NCBI RefSeq assembly: GCF_900604945.1
Contig: NZ_UWPB01000002.1
Span: 1,178,001-1,242,000, forward strand
Source of the DNA: Ruminococcus sp. Marseille-P6503
GTDB lineage: Bacteria > Bacillota > Clostridia > Oscillospirales > Ruminococcaceae
Direction: 5' to 3'
Length of the DNA: 64,000 bases
Part shown: positions 16,270-25,063 of the stretch, piece after piece
Layout: each line of letters begins with the position of its first letter
How positions within the stretch are numbered: position 1 is the stretch's first letter
Translations under genes and position numbers: made by a program
Notes under the pieces: model-generated
Database searches by the model: none
What the model was told of the DNA's origin: nothing
What the model saw: the letters and a program-made list of their open reading frames with translations, nothing else

Positions 16270-17091
16270 GTGAAGAATTTGCTTATAGCGAGCAGGGATA
16301 ATCCCAAGATAAAGCTTTATCTCAGGCTTCTTTCGAGTAAAAAAGCAAGGCAGAGCGAAGGTATGTACGTTGTAGAGGGCGCAAGGCTGTGCGCCGACGC
16401 TATAGCCGAATACAAAAAAGGAAAGCTGGATATATATGCCGCTTTCGCTGCTCCGTCCGCTGTTGAAAAATATGCGGATTATATTGACCCGAAGCTGTTT
16501 GAGGACGGCGATAGGTTTTACCTTCTTGACGAAGCGCTTGCCGGAAGGATATGCGACACCAAGGCTTCGCAGGGAATATTTATAATCGCGAAAATGTCGG
16601 ATAATATATTCAATGAGAGCAGCATAAAATCTAACGGAAGATATCTTGTTCTGGACAACGTACAGGATCCTGGAAATCTGGGAACTGTTCTGCGGACGGC
16701 GGACGCTGTCGGGGCGGACGGGGTCGTTCTTTCAAACGGCTGCTGCGATCCGTATAACCCAAAGGCGGTCAGAGCGACGATGGGAAGCCTGTTCAGGCTG
16801 AACATTTATCTGCACGAGGATTTTGCAGGACTTTGCGCTATGCTTGACAGGCTAGGTATAAAGACTATGGCGGCGGTTGTAGACAGCGGCGCGGTTCCGG
16901 TGGAAAGCGCGGATTATTCCGGCGGCTGCGCGGTAATTATCGGAAACGAGGGCAGCGGGATACCAAAGGAACACGTCAGGCTGTGCCGCGAGAGGATCAC
17001 CATAAGAATGCGCGGAAACGCAAATTCTCTTAACGCGGCTATGGCGGCGGGAATAATTCTCTGGGAAATGACCGGAAGGGGAAGGGAATAA
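16270..17091 (+). CDS. TrmH/SpoU-family RNA 2'-O-methyltransferase
   Basis: 273 residues. An N-terminal substrate-binding domain (SRDNPKIKLYLRLLSSKKAR) precedes the SPOUT domain with its three motifs: NVQDPGNLGTVLRTADA, the VIIGNEGSGIP loop and NSLNAAMAAGIILWEM. These form the knotted S-adenosylmethionine site. Such proteins methylate the 2'-OH of a ribose in rRNA or tRNA; the site modified here cannot be told (RlmB-like or TsnR-like). GTG 16270 is the start, after AAAGGAAACGGA. Confidence 0.88.
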   Translation: MKNLLIASRDNPKIKLYLRLLSSKKARQSEGMYVVEGARLCADAIAEYKKGKLDIYAAFAAPSAVEKYADYIDPKLFEDGDRFYLLDEALAGRICDTKASQGIFIIAKMSDNIFNESSIKSNGRYLVLDNVQDPGNLGTVLRTADAVGADGVVLSNGCCDPYNPKAVRATMGSLFRLNIYLHEDFAGLCAMLDRLGIKTMAAVVDSGAVPVESADYSGGCAVIIGNEGSGIPKEHVRLCRERITIRMRGNANSLNAAMAAGIILWEMTGRGRE

Positions 17092-17190
17092 CTGCCTTAA
17101 AAACGGCGCTTTTTCTGTCGGCGGTGTTTATTTGAGGATACGGCTACGTTTTTTGCAGGGAAAAACTTTTCATACAGACGGGTGAGTTTT

Positions 17191-18417
17191 ATGGATAAGC
17201 GCGCTTACTGGCTCTGGCTTACCGTTGTATTCGGAGCGGCAAGTCCCAGGCTTTGGAGGCTGGGAGATAAATATGAAACGGCAGAGGAATTTGCGTACGC
17301 GCTCAGAGCAAACGAGTGCGGACGGCTTTCAGACGGGGAGATCCGAAGGATAAAGAGCTTTGCGCCTGAAAAGGCTGAGGAAATAATCGAAAAATGCAGC
17401 AAGGACAATATAACTGTTTATTGTTATGAAAGTGAGGGTTATCCCGGACATCTGAAAAAAATCGCAGATCCTCCGGCTGTGCTGTTTTGCAAAGGAAATC
17501 CTGACTTTTTGAACAATAAGCCGGCCGCGACGATTGCAGGCTCGAGAACTCCTTCCGAGTATTCAAAGGCGGCTGTAAGAACGATATGCGGCGAACTGTG
17601 CGCCTGCGGCTGTTCGGTGATCACAGGTCTTGCCGAGGGGATCGATCAGCTTGCCGCTCAAGCCGCTCTGGAATCAGAGGCGTATGTCTGCGGAGTGTGC
17701 GGCAGAGATATCGACGCCGACTATCCTAAAGGAAGCGGAGAGCTTAAAGCGCGTATCTGTGAAAAAGGAGCGATAATAAGCGAGACCTGCTCGTATATGA
17801 ACAGTCCCCCGGTCAGCTTTACAAAGCGTAACCGCATACTTGTGGGGATTTCGGACGCGCTTGTTTTTATAGAATGTTCCGAAAACAGCAGAGGGCTTGA
17901 TAACGTGCGGCACGCTGTTTCACAGGGAAAGCAGATTTTTGCGGTGCCTCCGCATGATATAGCCGACGGGAGGTATTTCGGACAGCGTGATCTGCTGAGA
18001 AAGGGATGTAAGCCTATATTCGGCGGAGAGGATTTTGTATACTATGTTTCGGCTTCGAGGATAGAGGACTTTTCTTTCGACGTGATCGGAGGAAAATACA
18101 GCAGTACCGAGGATTCCGCCGTATTTAAAAATTCCGGAGATTCAGAGCTTAAGCCTAAGCCGGCGAAAAAACGCTCTGCCGCAGGCAGAAAAGCTGATGA
18201 CGAAAAAACAGAAAGACACGAGGTAAAACGAGATTATTCGGCTCTTACCTCGTTTCAGGCGGATATCTGCCGGACGATAGAAAGCGGTCCTATGCTTGCC
18301 GACAATGTTGCCGAGCGGCTTGGCGCTGACATATCGGAGGTACTGTCGGAGCTGACTGTTCTTGAGCTTGACGGATACGTCAGCTCCCTGCCCGGGAAAA
18401 TGTTCGGTATTGCCTGA
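17191..18417 (+). CDS. dprA: DNA processing protein DprA
   Basis: 408 residues. The Rossmann-like core holds AATIAGSRTPSEYSKAA, VITGLAEGIDQLAAQAAL and the SFTKRNRILVGISDALVFIE stretch of DprA/Smf proteins. A disordered Lys-rich linker leads to a C-terminal winged-helix domain (QADICRTIESGPMLADNVAERL). DprA loads RecA on incoming single strands during transformation. ATG 17191 is preferred over GTG 17182 because GGGTGAG precedes it. It lies upstream of topA, a common Firmicutes neighbourhood. Confidence 0.92.
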   Translation: MDKRAYWLWLTVVFGAASPRLWRLGDKYETAEEFAYALRANECGRLSDGEIRRIKSFAPEKAEEIIEKCSKDNITVYCYESEGYPGHLKKIADPPAVLFCKGNPDFLNNKPAATIAGSRTPSEYSKAAVRTICGELCACGCSVITGLAEGIDQLAAQAALESEAYVCGVCGRDIDADYPKGSGELKARICEKGAIISETCSYMNSPPVSFTKRNRILVGISDALVFIECSENSRGLDNVRHAVSQGKQIFAVPPHDIADGRYFGQRDLLRKGCKPIFGGEDFVYYVSASRIEDFSFDVIGGKYSSTEDSAVFKNSGDSELKPKPAKKRSAAGRKADDEKTERHEVKRDYSALTSFQADICRTIESGPMLADNVAERLGADISEVLSELTVLELDGYVSSLPGKMFGIA

Positions 18418-18644
18418 CATTAATTCCGCAGCCGCTCCCGACCGCGGGTTTATGGGTAATGGCAGGCTGCTGAAGCTGCCGGAATAATATCGGACAGAAA
18501 TGCGGTACGGTCATGCAAAGCAGGCTTTCCGCGTAAAGCGTCAAACATCGGCTTAAAGATCCGTTAGGAAAAGATTTAAGTCTGAACGGGCGGGTTTTTG
18601 AAAATCGGCGGCTTTTAAAGCCGTGAAAGAATGGAGAAATTGGT

Positions 18645-20735
18645 TTGTCAAATCTTATAATCGTAGAGTCGCCTACCAAAATCAAAACAATAAAGAGATA
18701 TTTAAGCGGTGATTACGAGGTCGTTGCTTCCAAGGGGCATATACGCGATCTTCCCAAGTCGAAGCTGGGCGTTGATATAGAGCATGATTTTGAACCGCAG
18801 TATGTTAATATCAAGGATAAGGAAGGCGTTATAAAGGATATAAAAAAGCTTGCAAAGAAAAGCGACAGCGTTTATCTTGCGGGAGACCCTGACCGTGAGG
18901 GAGAAGCTATTTCATGGCATCTTGCGCAGATACTCGGGCTTGATCTCAGCGATAAAAACAGAGTCACCTTTAACGAGCTTACTGAAACGGGAATAAAGGC
19001 GGGAATGAGCCATCCGAGATCAATAGACCTGAATCTTGTCAACGCTCAGCAGGCAAGGCGTATCCTTGACAGGATCGTCGGATACAAAATATCTCCCTTT
19101 CTGTGGCGCAAGGTAAGACGCGGTCTTTCGGCAGGCAGGGTTCAGTCGGTAGCCGTAAGAATGATCTGCGACAGGGAGGAGGAGATACGCTCCTTCGTTT
19201 CTCAGGAATACTGGTCGATAGACGCGAAGCTTCTTGCGGAGTCGAGCAGAAAGGCGTTTGCGGCAAAGCTCGCGTCGGTTGACGGGAAAAAGCCTGAGCT
19301 GAATACCAAGGAGCAGACCGATGAAATACTTGCACGGCTTGAAAACGCTCAGTTTAACGTTACGAACGTGAAGAAAAGCGTGCACAGGAAATCTCCCGCG
19401 GCGCCGTTTACTACTTCAACGCTTCAGCAGGAGGCGTCAAGAAGGCTTTCCTTTCAGGCGAGAAGGACAATGAAAACCGCTCAGGAGCTTTACGAGGGTG
19501 TGGAAATAAAGGGTATGGGCGCGACGGGTCTGATCACCTATATGCGTACCGACAGCCTGAGGATCTCCGATGAGGCGAGAGCTGCGGCGTATGAATTTAT
19601 AAAAGAAAAATACGGGGAAAAGTATATACCCGATACCCCGAAAAAATACAAGTCGAAAAGCAACGCTCAGGACGCTCATGAAGCGATACGTCCTTCACAT
19701 CCCGAGCTTACGCCCGATATGATAAAGGAAAGCGGAGTGACGAGCGACCAGTATAAGCTTTATAAGCTGATATGGGAGAGATTTATCGCGAGCCAGATGT
19801 CCAATTGTCTGATGGATACGGTTTCGGTTGATATAGACGCGAACGGCTGCGGCTTCAAGGCAACCGGCTATTCTGTCAAATTTGACGGATTTACAGCGCT
19901 TTACGAGGAATCGAAGGACGACGAGGGTGAAAAGAAAAACGTTTTGCCTCCGATAAAAAAGGGAGACGTTCTTAAAGTAAAGTCGCTGGAGGGCAATCAG
20001 CATTTCACCCAGCCGCCTCCGAGATATACCGAAGCTACTTTGATCAAGGCCTTTGAGGAGACCGGCATAGGACGTCCGTCGACATATGTTCCCACAATCA
20101 CGACGATACTTGCGAGAAATTATGTTGAGCGCGACGGAAAGCAGCTCAAGCCCACGGCTCTGGGAGAGGTTACCAACGAGCTGATGAAGGAGCATTTCGG
20201 AAAGATAGTTGACGTTAAGTTTACCGCGAATATGGAAACCAGTCTTGACGAAGTTGAAAACGGCAGAAAAAGCTGGGTAAAAACTCTTGAGGAGTTTTAC
20301 GGGGATTTTGACGGAGAGCTTAAGGAAGCCGAAACTGCAATGGACGGAAAGCGCATAAAGGTTCCGGACGAGGAAACCGATCAGGTCTGCGAGGTCTGCG
20401 GAAAGCCTATGGTGATAAAAATAGGCAGATACGGGAAGTTCATGGCTTGCTCAGGCTTTCCGGAGTGCACCAATACCAGGAAGATCGTGCAGGAAACCGG
20501 TGGCTTATGTCCTTTCTGCGGAAAAAAGGTACTGCTTAAAAAGTCGAAAAAAGGCAAGAAATATTACGGCTGCGAGGACAATCCCAATTGTTCTTTTATG
20601 ACGTGGGATATGCCTACCGAGGAAAAATGTCCTAAGTGCGGCTCCACTTTGTTCCAGAAGGGCGGGAAAAACGGAAAGCTGATATGCCATAAAGAGGGCT
20701 GCGGCTATGAAAGGGAGCTGAGCAATGGCGGTTAA
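18645..20735 (+). CDS. topA: DNA topoisomerase I
   Basis: 696 residues, type IA enzyme: TOPRIM domain at the N-terminus (LIIVESPTKIKTIKRYL, DPDREGEAISWHLA), catalytic tyrosine in GLITYMRTDS and three C-terminal zinc-ribbon modules (CEVCG...C, CPFCG...C, CPKCG...C). It relaxes negative supercoils. TTG 18645 is the start, with GGAG about 9 bases upstream. The preceding 227-base gap 18418-18644 has no recognised feature. The 3' end overlaps trmFO by 11 bases. Confidence 0.96.
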   Translation: MSNLIIVESPTKIKTIKRYLSGDYEVVASKGHIRDLPKSKLGVDIEHDFEPQYVNIKDKEGVIKDIKKLAKKSDSVYLAGDPDREGEAISWHLAQILGLDLSDKNRVTFNELTETGIKAGMSHPRSIDLNLVNAQQARRILDRIVGYKISPFLWRKVRRGLSAGRVQSVAVRMICDREEEIRSFVSQEYWSIDAKLLAESSRKAFAAKLASVDGKKPELNTKEQTDEILARLENAQFNVTNVKKSVHRKSPAAPFTTSTLQQEASRRLSFQARRTMKTAQELYEGVEIKGMGATGLITYMRTDSLRISDEARAAAYEFIKEKYGEKYIPDTPKKYKSKSNAQDAHEAIRPSHPELTPDMIKESGVTSDQYKLYKLIWERFIASQMSNCLMDTVSVDIDANGCGFKATGYSVKFDGFTALYEESKDDEGEKKNVLPPIKKGDVLKVKSLEGNQHFTQPPPRYTEATLIKAFEETGIGRPSTYVPTITTILARNYVERDGKQLKPTALGEVTNELMKEHFGKIVDVKFTANMETSLDEVENGRKSWVKTLEEFYGDFDGELKEAETAMDGKRIKVPDEETDQVCEVCGKPMVIKIGRYGKFMACSGFPECTNTRKIVQETGGLCPFCGKKVLLKKSKKGKKYYGCEDNPNCSFMTWDMPTEEKCPKCGSTLFQKGGKNGKLICHKEGCGYERELSNGG

Positions 20736-22041
20736 GGTTATAGGCGCGGGACTTGCCGGCTGCGAGGCGGCGTGGCAGCTTGCAAAGGCGGGGATTGAAA
20801 CGGAGCTTTACGAAATGAAGCCTGAAAAATATACTCCCGCCCATAAATATGCCGGCTTTGCAGAGTTAGTCTGTTCAAATTCTCTTAAAGCCGAGCGTAC
20901 AGGCTCGGCGGCAGGAATGTTAAAGGAGGAAATGCGCAGACTTGGTTCGCTTATAATGGAATGCGCTGAAAAAACAAGGGTTTCGGCGGGCGGCGCTCTG
21001 GCGGTGGACAGGGAGAGGTTTTCGGACTCGGTAACCGCAATGATCCGTTCAAATCCGCTGATAAAGGTTATCGGAAAAGAGGCTGCGGAAATTCCCGAGG
21101 GCGACGTTATTATCGCGACTGGCCCGCTCACCTCGGACGCTTTGGCTGAAAGCATAAGGAAGCTTTGCGGAGATTGTCTTTATTTTCACGACGCCGCGGC
21201 GCCTATAGTTACCTTTGACAGCCTTGACAGGGATAAGATCTTTTTTGCCGCAAGATATGACCGCGGAGACGCTGATTATATCAACTGTCCCATGGATAAG
21301 GACGAATATCTGCGCTTTTACCGTGAGCTTACAAACGCTGAATCCGCGCCGCTTCACTCGTTTGACAGGGAGGGTTCAGGTAAAGACGGCTTCAAGGTTT
21401 ACGAGGGCTGTATGCCGATAGAGGCGCTTGCGAAGCGGGGCGAGGATACAATGCGTTTCGGTCCCATGAAGCCGGTAGGACTTACCGATCCAAGAACAGG
21501 CAAAAGACCTTACGCGGTAGTTCAGCTCAGAGCTGAAAATTCACAGGGCACGCTTTATAATCTGGTAGGTTTTCAGACAAATCTCAAATTCGGAGAGCAG
21601 AAAAGAGTTTTTTCTATGATACCCGGTCTGGAAAACGCTGAGTTTATGCGGTACGGCGTTATGCACCGCAATACCTTTATAAATTCCCCGAAGCTTCTGA
21701 ACGAGCAGTTTAATATGAGAGAGCGTGAAAATCTGTTTTTTGCAGGCCAGATCACCGGAGTGGAGGGCTATATCGAATCCGCGGCGAGCGGTATTTTAGC
21801 GGGCCTGAATATGGCAAGACGGCTAAGCGGTAAGGACTATGTATCGCTGCCTGAAACCACAATGCTCGGGGCTTTGTCAAAATATATCAGCGATCCGACA
21901 GTAGAAAGCTTCCAGCCTATGGGCTGCAATATGGGTATTCTGCCCCAGCCTGAGGAAAGGATAAGGGACAAAAGGCTTAGGTATGAAAAGCTTGCCGAAA
22001 GGGGTCTGGAGGCTCTGGATAGAGTTATCGCTATATTATGA
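20725..22041 (+). CDS. trmFO: Methylenetetrahydrofolate-tRNA (uracil-54-C5)-methyltransferase
   Basis: 438 residues. N-terminal FAD-binding motif VIGAGLAGCEAAWQLA, followed by ETELYEMKPEKYTPAH, FAELVCSNSLKA and the C-terminal GVEGYIESAASGILAGLN region of TrmFO. It makes ribothymidine at position 54 of tRNA using 5,10-methylenetetrahydrofolate and FADH2. Overlap with topA by 11 bases indicates coupled expression; topA-trmFO adjacency is conserved in Firmicutes. Confidence 0.95.
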   Translation: MAVKVIGAGLAGCEAAWQLAKAGIETELYEMKPEKYTPAHKYAGFAELVCSNSLKAERTGSAAGMLKEEMRRLGSLIMECAEKTRVSAGGALAVDRERFSDSVTAMIRSNPLIKVIGKEAAEIPEGDVIIATGPLTSDALAESIRKLCGDCLYFHDAAAPIVTFDSLDRDKIFFAARYDRGDADYINCPMDKDEYLRFYRELTNAESAPLHSFDREGSGKDGFKVYEGCMPIEALAKRGEDTMRFGPMKPVGLTDPRTGKRPYAVVQLRAENSQGTLYNLVGFQTNLKFGEQKRVFSMIPGLENAEFMRYGVMHRNTFINSPKLLNEQFNMRERENLFFAGQITGVEGYIESAASGILAGLNMARRLSGKDYVSLPETTMLGALSKYISDPTVESFQPMGCNMGILPQPEERIRDKRLRYEKLAERGLEALDRVIAIL

Positions 22042-22196
22042 TCTTTATTCCGTAAAGCAGTAAAACTAGTGTGAATTGTCCAGATGACCGGCACTACGGC
22101 AAAAAGTTTTTTGAGATGACGGTTGTGTTTCAGTCGGAAAGCGGCGGCATAGGTTTTCAAAATTTATGTAATATCATATTTTTACCGTGTTTTTTG

Positions 22197-22225
22197 TTGC
22201 TTTTTTATTAAATATGTATTATAAT
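22197..22225 (+). promoter_or_regulatory. Promoter of plsX-rnc
   Basis: TTGCTT (22197-22202), 17 bases, TATAAT (22220-22225). No FapR-like operator was recognised in the 258-base gap after trmFO. Confidence 0.6.
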
Positions 22226-22299
22226 AAAAATGCGCGGATCAAAGTGATCGGCAGCAGTACAGTCAAAGGTTATGGTTATGTCTGAAAGGTAAGATTTTT

Positions 22300-23307
22300 A
22301 TGAATATAGTAATAGACGCTTTCGGCGGCGACAACGCGCCGCTTGAGGTAATAAAGGGCGCGGTTGACGCTCAGAGGGATTTTGACATAGACGTTACTCT
22401 TGTAGGCGATGAAAACAAAATAAAAGCGTGCGCCGAGGAAAATAATCTGGATATTTCCCGGCTGATGATAAAGCACGCCGATACGGTCATAGACGTATGC
22501 GAGGAGCCTACAAGCGTCATAAAAGGCAAAAAGGACTGCTCCATGGCAGTCGGAATGCAGCTTCTTGCCGACGGAGAGGGCGACGCTTTTGTTTCCGCAG
22601 GCTCAACAGGAGCTTTAGTTGTAGGAGCAACTTTTATAGTAAAGAGATTAAAGGGAATAAAGCGTCCCGCCCTTGCCACCATACTTCCTACGGCGGGCGC
22701 TCCGGCAATGCTGCTTGACAGCGGAGCTAACGCGGACTGCCGTCCCGAAATGCTGGTGCAGTTCGGAATAATGGGCTCGGCATATATGAACAAGATACTC
22801 GGAGTTGATTCGCCCAAGGTAGGGCTTGCAAATATCGGCTCGGAGGAATCAAAGGGCAGGGAGCTTGAGCTTGAAGCCTATAAGCAGCTGAAGGCGGCTC
22901 CCGTAAATTTTACCGGAAACATAGAGGCAAGGCAGATACCGATGGGCGACTGCGACGTGGTTGTGACCGACGGTTTCAGCGGAAATCTGCTGCTGAAGCT
23001 GTATGAGGGAATGGCTAAATTCTTTTCCGGCGAGCTGAAGACATTGCTGACGAAGGATTTCAAATCCAAGCTGGCGGCTCTGATGGTTATGGGCAACGTC
23101 AGGGAATTCAAGAAAAAGGTCGATTATTCCGAGTACGGCGGAGCCCCGCTGCTCGGCACAGCCAAGCCGGTTATAAAGGCTCACGGCTCTTCAAACGCAA
23201 AGGCGTTTTACAATGCTATAAGACAGGCCAAGCAGTTTACCGAAACTAAGGTAATAGACGAGATCGCGGCGGCTGTTGAAAGTATGAAAAACAGCCAGCG
23301 TCAGTGA
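22300..23307 (+). CDS. plsX: Phosphate acyltransferase PlsX
   Basis: 335 residues, starting with VIDAFGGDNAPLEV and containing the GSTGALVVGATFIVKR and NIGSEESKGRELELEAY blocks. PlsX converts acyl-ACP to acyl-phosphate, the donor for PlsY in phospholipid synthesis, and is a peripheral membrane protein. Family length is normal. The usual acpP gene between plsX and rnc is absent: rnc follows after only 30 bases. Confidence 0.96.
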   Translation: MNIVIDAFGGDNAPLEVIKGAVDAQRDFDIDVTLVGDENKIKACAEENNLDISRLMIKHADTVIDVCEEPTSVIKGKKDCSMAVGMQLLADGEGDAFVSAGSTGALVVGATFIVKRLKGIKRPALATILPTAGAPAMLLDSGANADCRPEMLVQFGIMGSAYMNKILGVDSPKVGLANIGSEESKGRELELEAYKQLKAAPVNFTGNIEARQIPMGDCDVVVTDGFSGNLLLKLYEGMAKFFSGELKTLLTKDFKSKLAALMVMGNVREFKKKVDYSEYGGAPLLGTAKPVIKAHGSSNAKAFYNAIRQAKQFTETKVIDEIAAAVESMKNSQRQ

Positions 23308-23337
23308 TTGTACATAAAAATCAGGGAGGACGTTTTT

Positions 23338-24042
23338 ATGTTTATGAATGAACAGGAAAGCCTTGAAAAGCTTCAGGAAAAAATAGGCTATAAATTTAAA
23401 AATGAAAAACTGCTTTACGAGGCGCTTTCACATTCGTCCTTTGCAAATGAAAACAAAAAATCGAGAAACAGCAACGAAAGACTGGAGTTTCTGGGCGATT
23501 CGGTGCTGTCGATAGTTGTGTCCGATTATATATTCAAGCATTTTACTCATATCCCCGAGGGAGAGCTGACAAAGCTGAGAGCCTCGCTGGTTTGTGAAAA
23601 CTCGCTGTTTGAGTTTGCCAAGAAAATCGATCTGGGAAGTCATATTTTTCTCGGCAAGGGAGAAGAGATGACGGGAGGAAGAGAACGTCCCTCTATTATT
23701 TCCGACGCGTTTGAGGCGGTAATCGCCGCTATATATCTTGACGGCGGAATGGACGCCGCCGCTCCGTATATACTGTCTTTTATACCTGAGGATATTACGC
23801 CGAAGGGGGCGTCGTCTTTCCACGACTATAAAACAAGTCTTCAGGAAATAATCCAGAAAAATCCGGAAGAGAAAATAGAGTATTATCTTAAATCCGAATC
23901 CGGTCCCGACCATGACAAGCAGTTTACCGTCCAGGTGCTGCTCAATCACAACGTAATAGGAGAAGGAACGGGCCGGTCAAAAAAGAACGCGGAGCAGGCT
24001 GCGGCAAAGGAAGCGCTGTCGCTTATGGGGATAGACCTGTAA
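23338..24042 (+). CDS. rnc: Ribonuclease III
   Basis: 234 residues from ATG 23338, which follows GGGAGGA; the frame is open to 23308 but without a site. Contains the signature NERLEFLGDSVLSIV, catalytic acidic residues up to DAFEAVIAAIYLDGG, and a C-terminal double-stranded RNA-binding domain (DYKTSLQEIIQ ... KKNAEQAAAKEAL). Cuts double-stranded RNA in rRNA maturation and mRNA turnover. Its stop overlaps the next start as TAATG. Confidence 0.96.
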   Translation: MFMNEQESLEKLQEKIGYKFKNEKLLYEALSHSSFANENKKSRNSNERLEFLGDSVLSIVVSDYIFKHFTHIPEGELTKLRASLVCENSLFEFAKKIDLGSHIFLGKGEEMTGGRERPSIISDAFEAVIAAIYLDGGMDAAAPYILSFIPEDITPKGASSFHDYKTSLQEIIQKNPEEKIEYYLKSESGPDHDKQFTVQVLLNHNVIGEGTGRSKKNAEQAAAKEALSLMGIDL

Positions 24043-25061
24043 TGCCGCACAGCAACATTTCGATATTTATTCCTCATGTGGGATGTCCGCATATGTGCGC
24101 GTTCTGCAATCAGAGGACTATTTCAGGAGAACAGGATATACCCCGGGCGGAAGACGTTATCAGAATATGCTCTCAGGCGTTGAATGAGGTCAGCGATTTA
24201 AACAACTCGGAAATCGCATTTTTCGGAGGAAGCTTTACGGCGATAGAGCGTGAGTATATGCTCGAACTGCTCGAAGCCGCGCATGAATTTGTAGGCGCCG
24301 GAAAATTCAAAGGGATACGGATATCGACCCGTCCCGATTATATAGACGGGGAAATACTTGATATTCTGCGGCATTACGGGGTTACGGCAATAGAGCTTGG
24401 CGCGCAGTCAATGCGCAACCATGTTCTTAAGGCGAACGAACGGGGACATACTGCAGAAGATGTATACAGAGCCTCTGAACTTATAAAAAAGCGCGGTTTT
24501 GAATTGGGTCTGCAAATAATGACGGGTCTATATCGCAGTAAATATGCTGACGATCTGAAAACTATGTACAGGGTTATAAAAATTGCCCCGTCTACTGTGA
24601 GGATTTATCCGACTGTAATACTGAAAGGCACTAAGCTTGCTGAATTGTATGACGAGGGGCTCTATAAACCGATTTCATTTGAGAGAATGATAGAGCTTTG
24701 CGCAAGAATGCTTGAAGAGTTTGACGCTAACAATATCAGGGTTATTCGCTGCGGACTTCATTCATCTGATAATATTAAAGGCAGCAAGGTTGGAGGATTT
24801 TATCATCCCGCTTTTAAGGAATTGTGTGAAAGTGAGATCTTCCGCAGAAAAATTGAAACAGAGATTTTAAAAAGCAATTTAAACAAAACTGTGTGGGAGT
24901 GCGTAAAATCAAGATTCAAGCCTTATGTGATCGCGGTAAATCCGCTAAGCATAAGTAAGGCTGTGGGGCATAAAAAATGTAATTCTGAATATTTCGGAAA
25001 TTCTGTGAGATTTGTGGCAGATGAAAAGCTGTCAAAATATGAATGTGAGCTTAGGGGTTAG
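24042..25061 (+). CDS. Elp3/YhcC-like radical SAM protein
   Basis: 339 residues. The CPHMCAFC motif (C15, C19, C22) binds the radical SAM iron-sulfur cluster, followed by EIAFFGGSFTAIE and ELGAQSMRNHVLKANERGH, as in Elp3-family and YhcC-type proteins. No acetyltransferase domain is present, so a histone or tRNA acetylation role is unlikely; the reaction is unknown. Position between rnc and smc is conserved in Clostridia. Sampled sequence lines have 50-55% GC in the first part but 32-38% after about 24480, unlike both neighbours. Confidence 0.82.
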   Translation: MPHSNISIFIPHVGCPHMCAFCNQRTISGEQDIPRAEDVIRICSQALNEVSDLNNSEIAFFGGSFTAIEREYMLELLEAAHEFVGAGKFKGIRISTRPDYIDGEILDILRHYGVTAIELGAQSMRNHVLKANERGHTAEDVYRASELIKKRGFELGLQIMTGLYRSKYADDLKTMYRVIKIAPSTVRIYPTVILKGTKLAELYDEGLYKPISFERMIELCARMLEEFDANNIRVIRCGLHSSDNIKGSKVGGFYHPAFKELCESEIFRRKIETEILKSNLNKTVWECVKSRFKPYVIAVNPLSISKAVGHKKCNSEYFGNSVRFVADEKLSKYECELRG

Positions 25062-25063
25062 TT

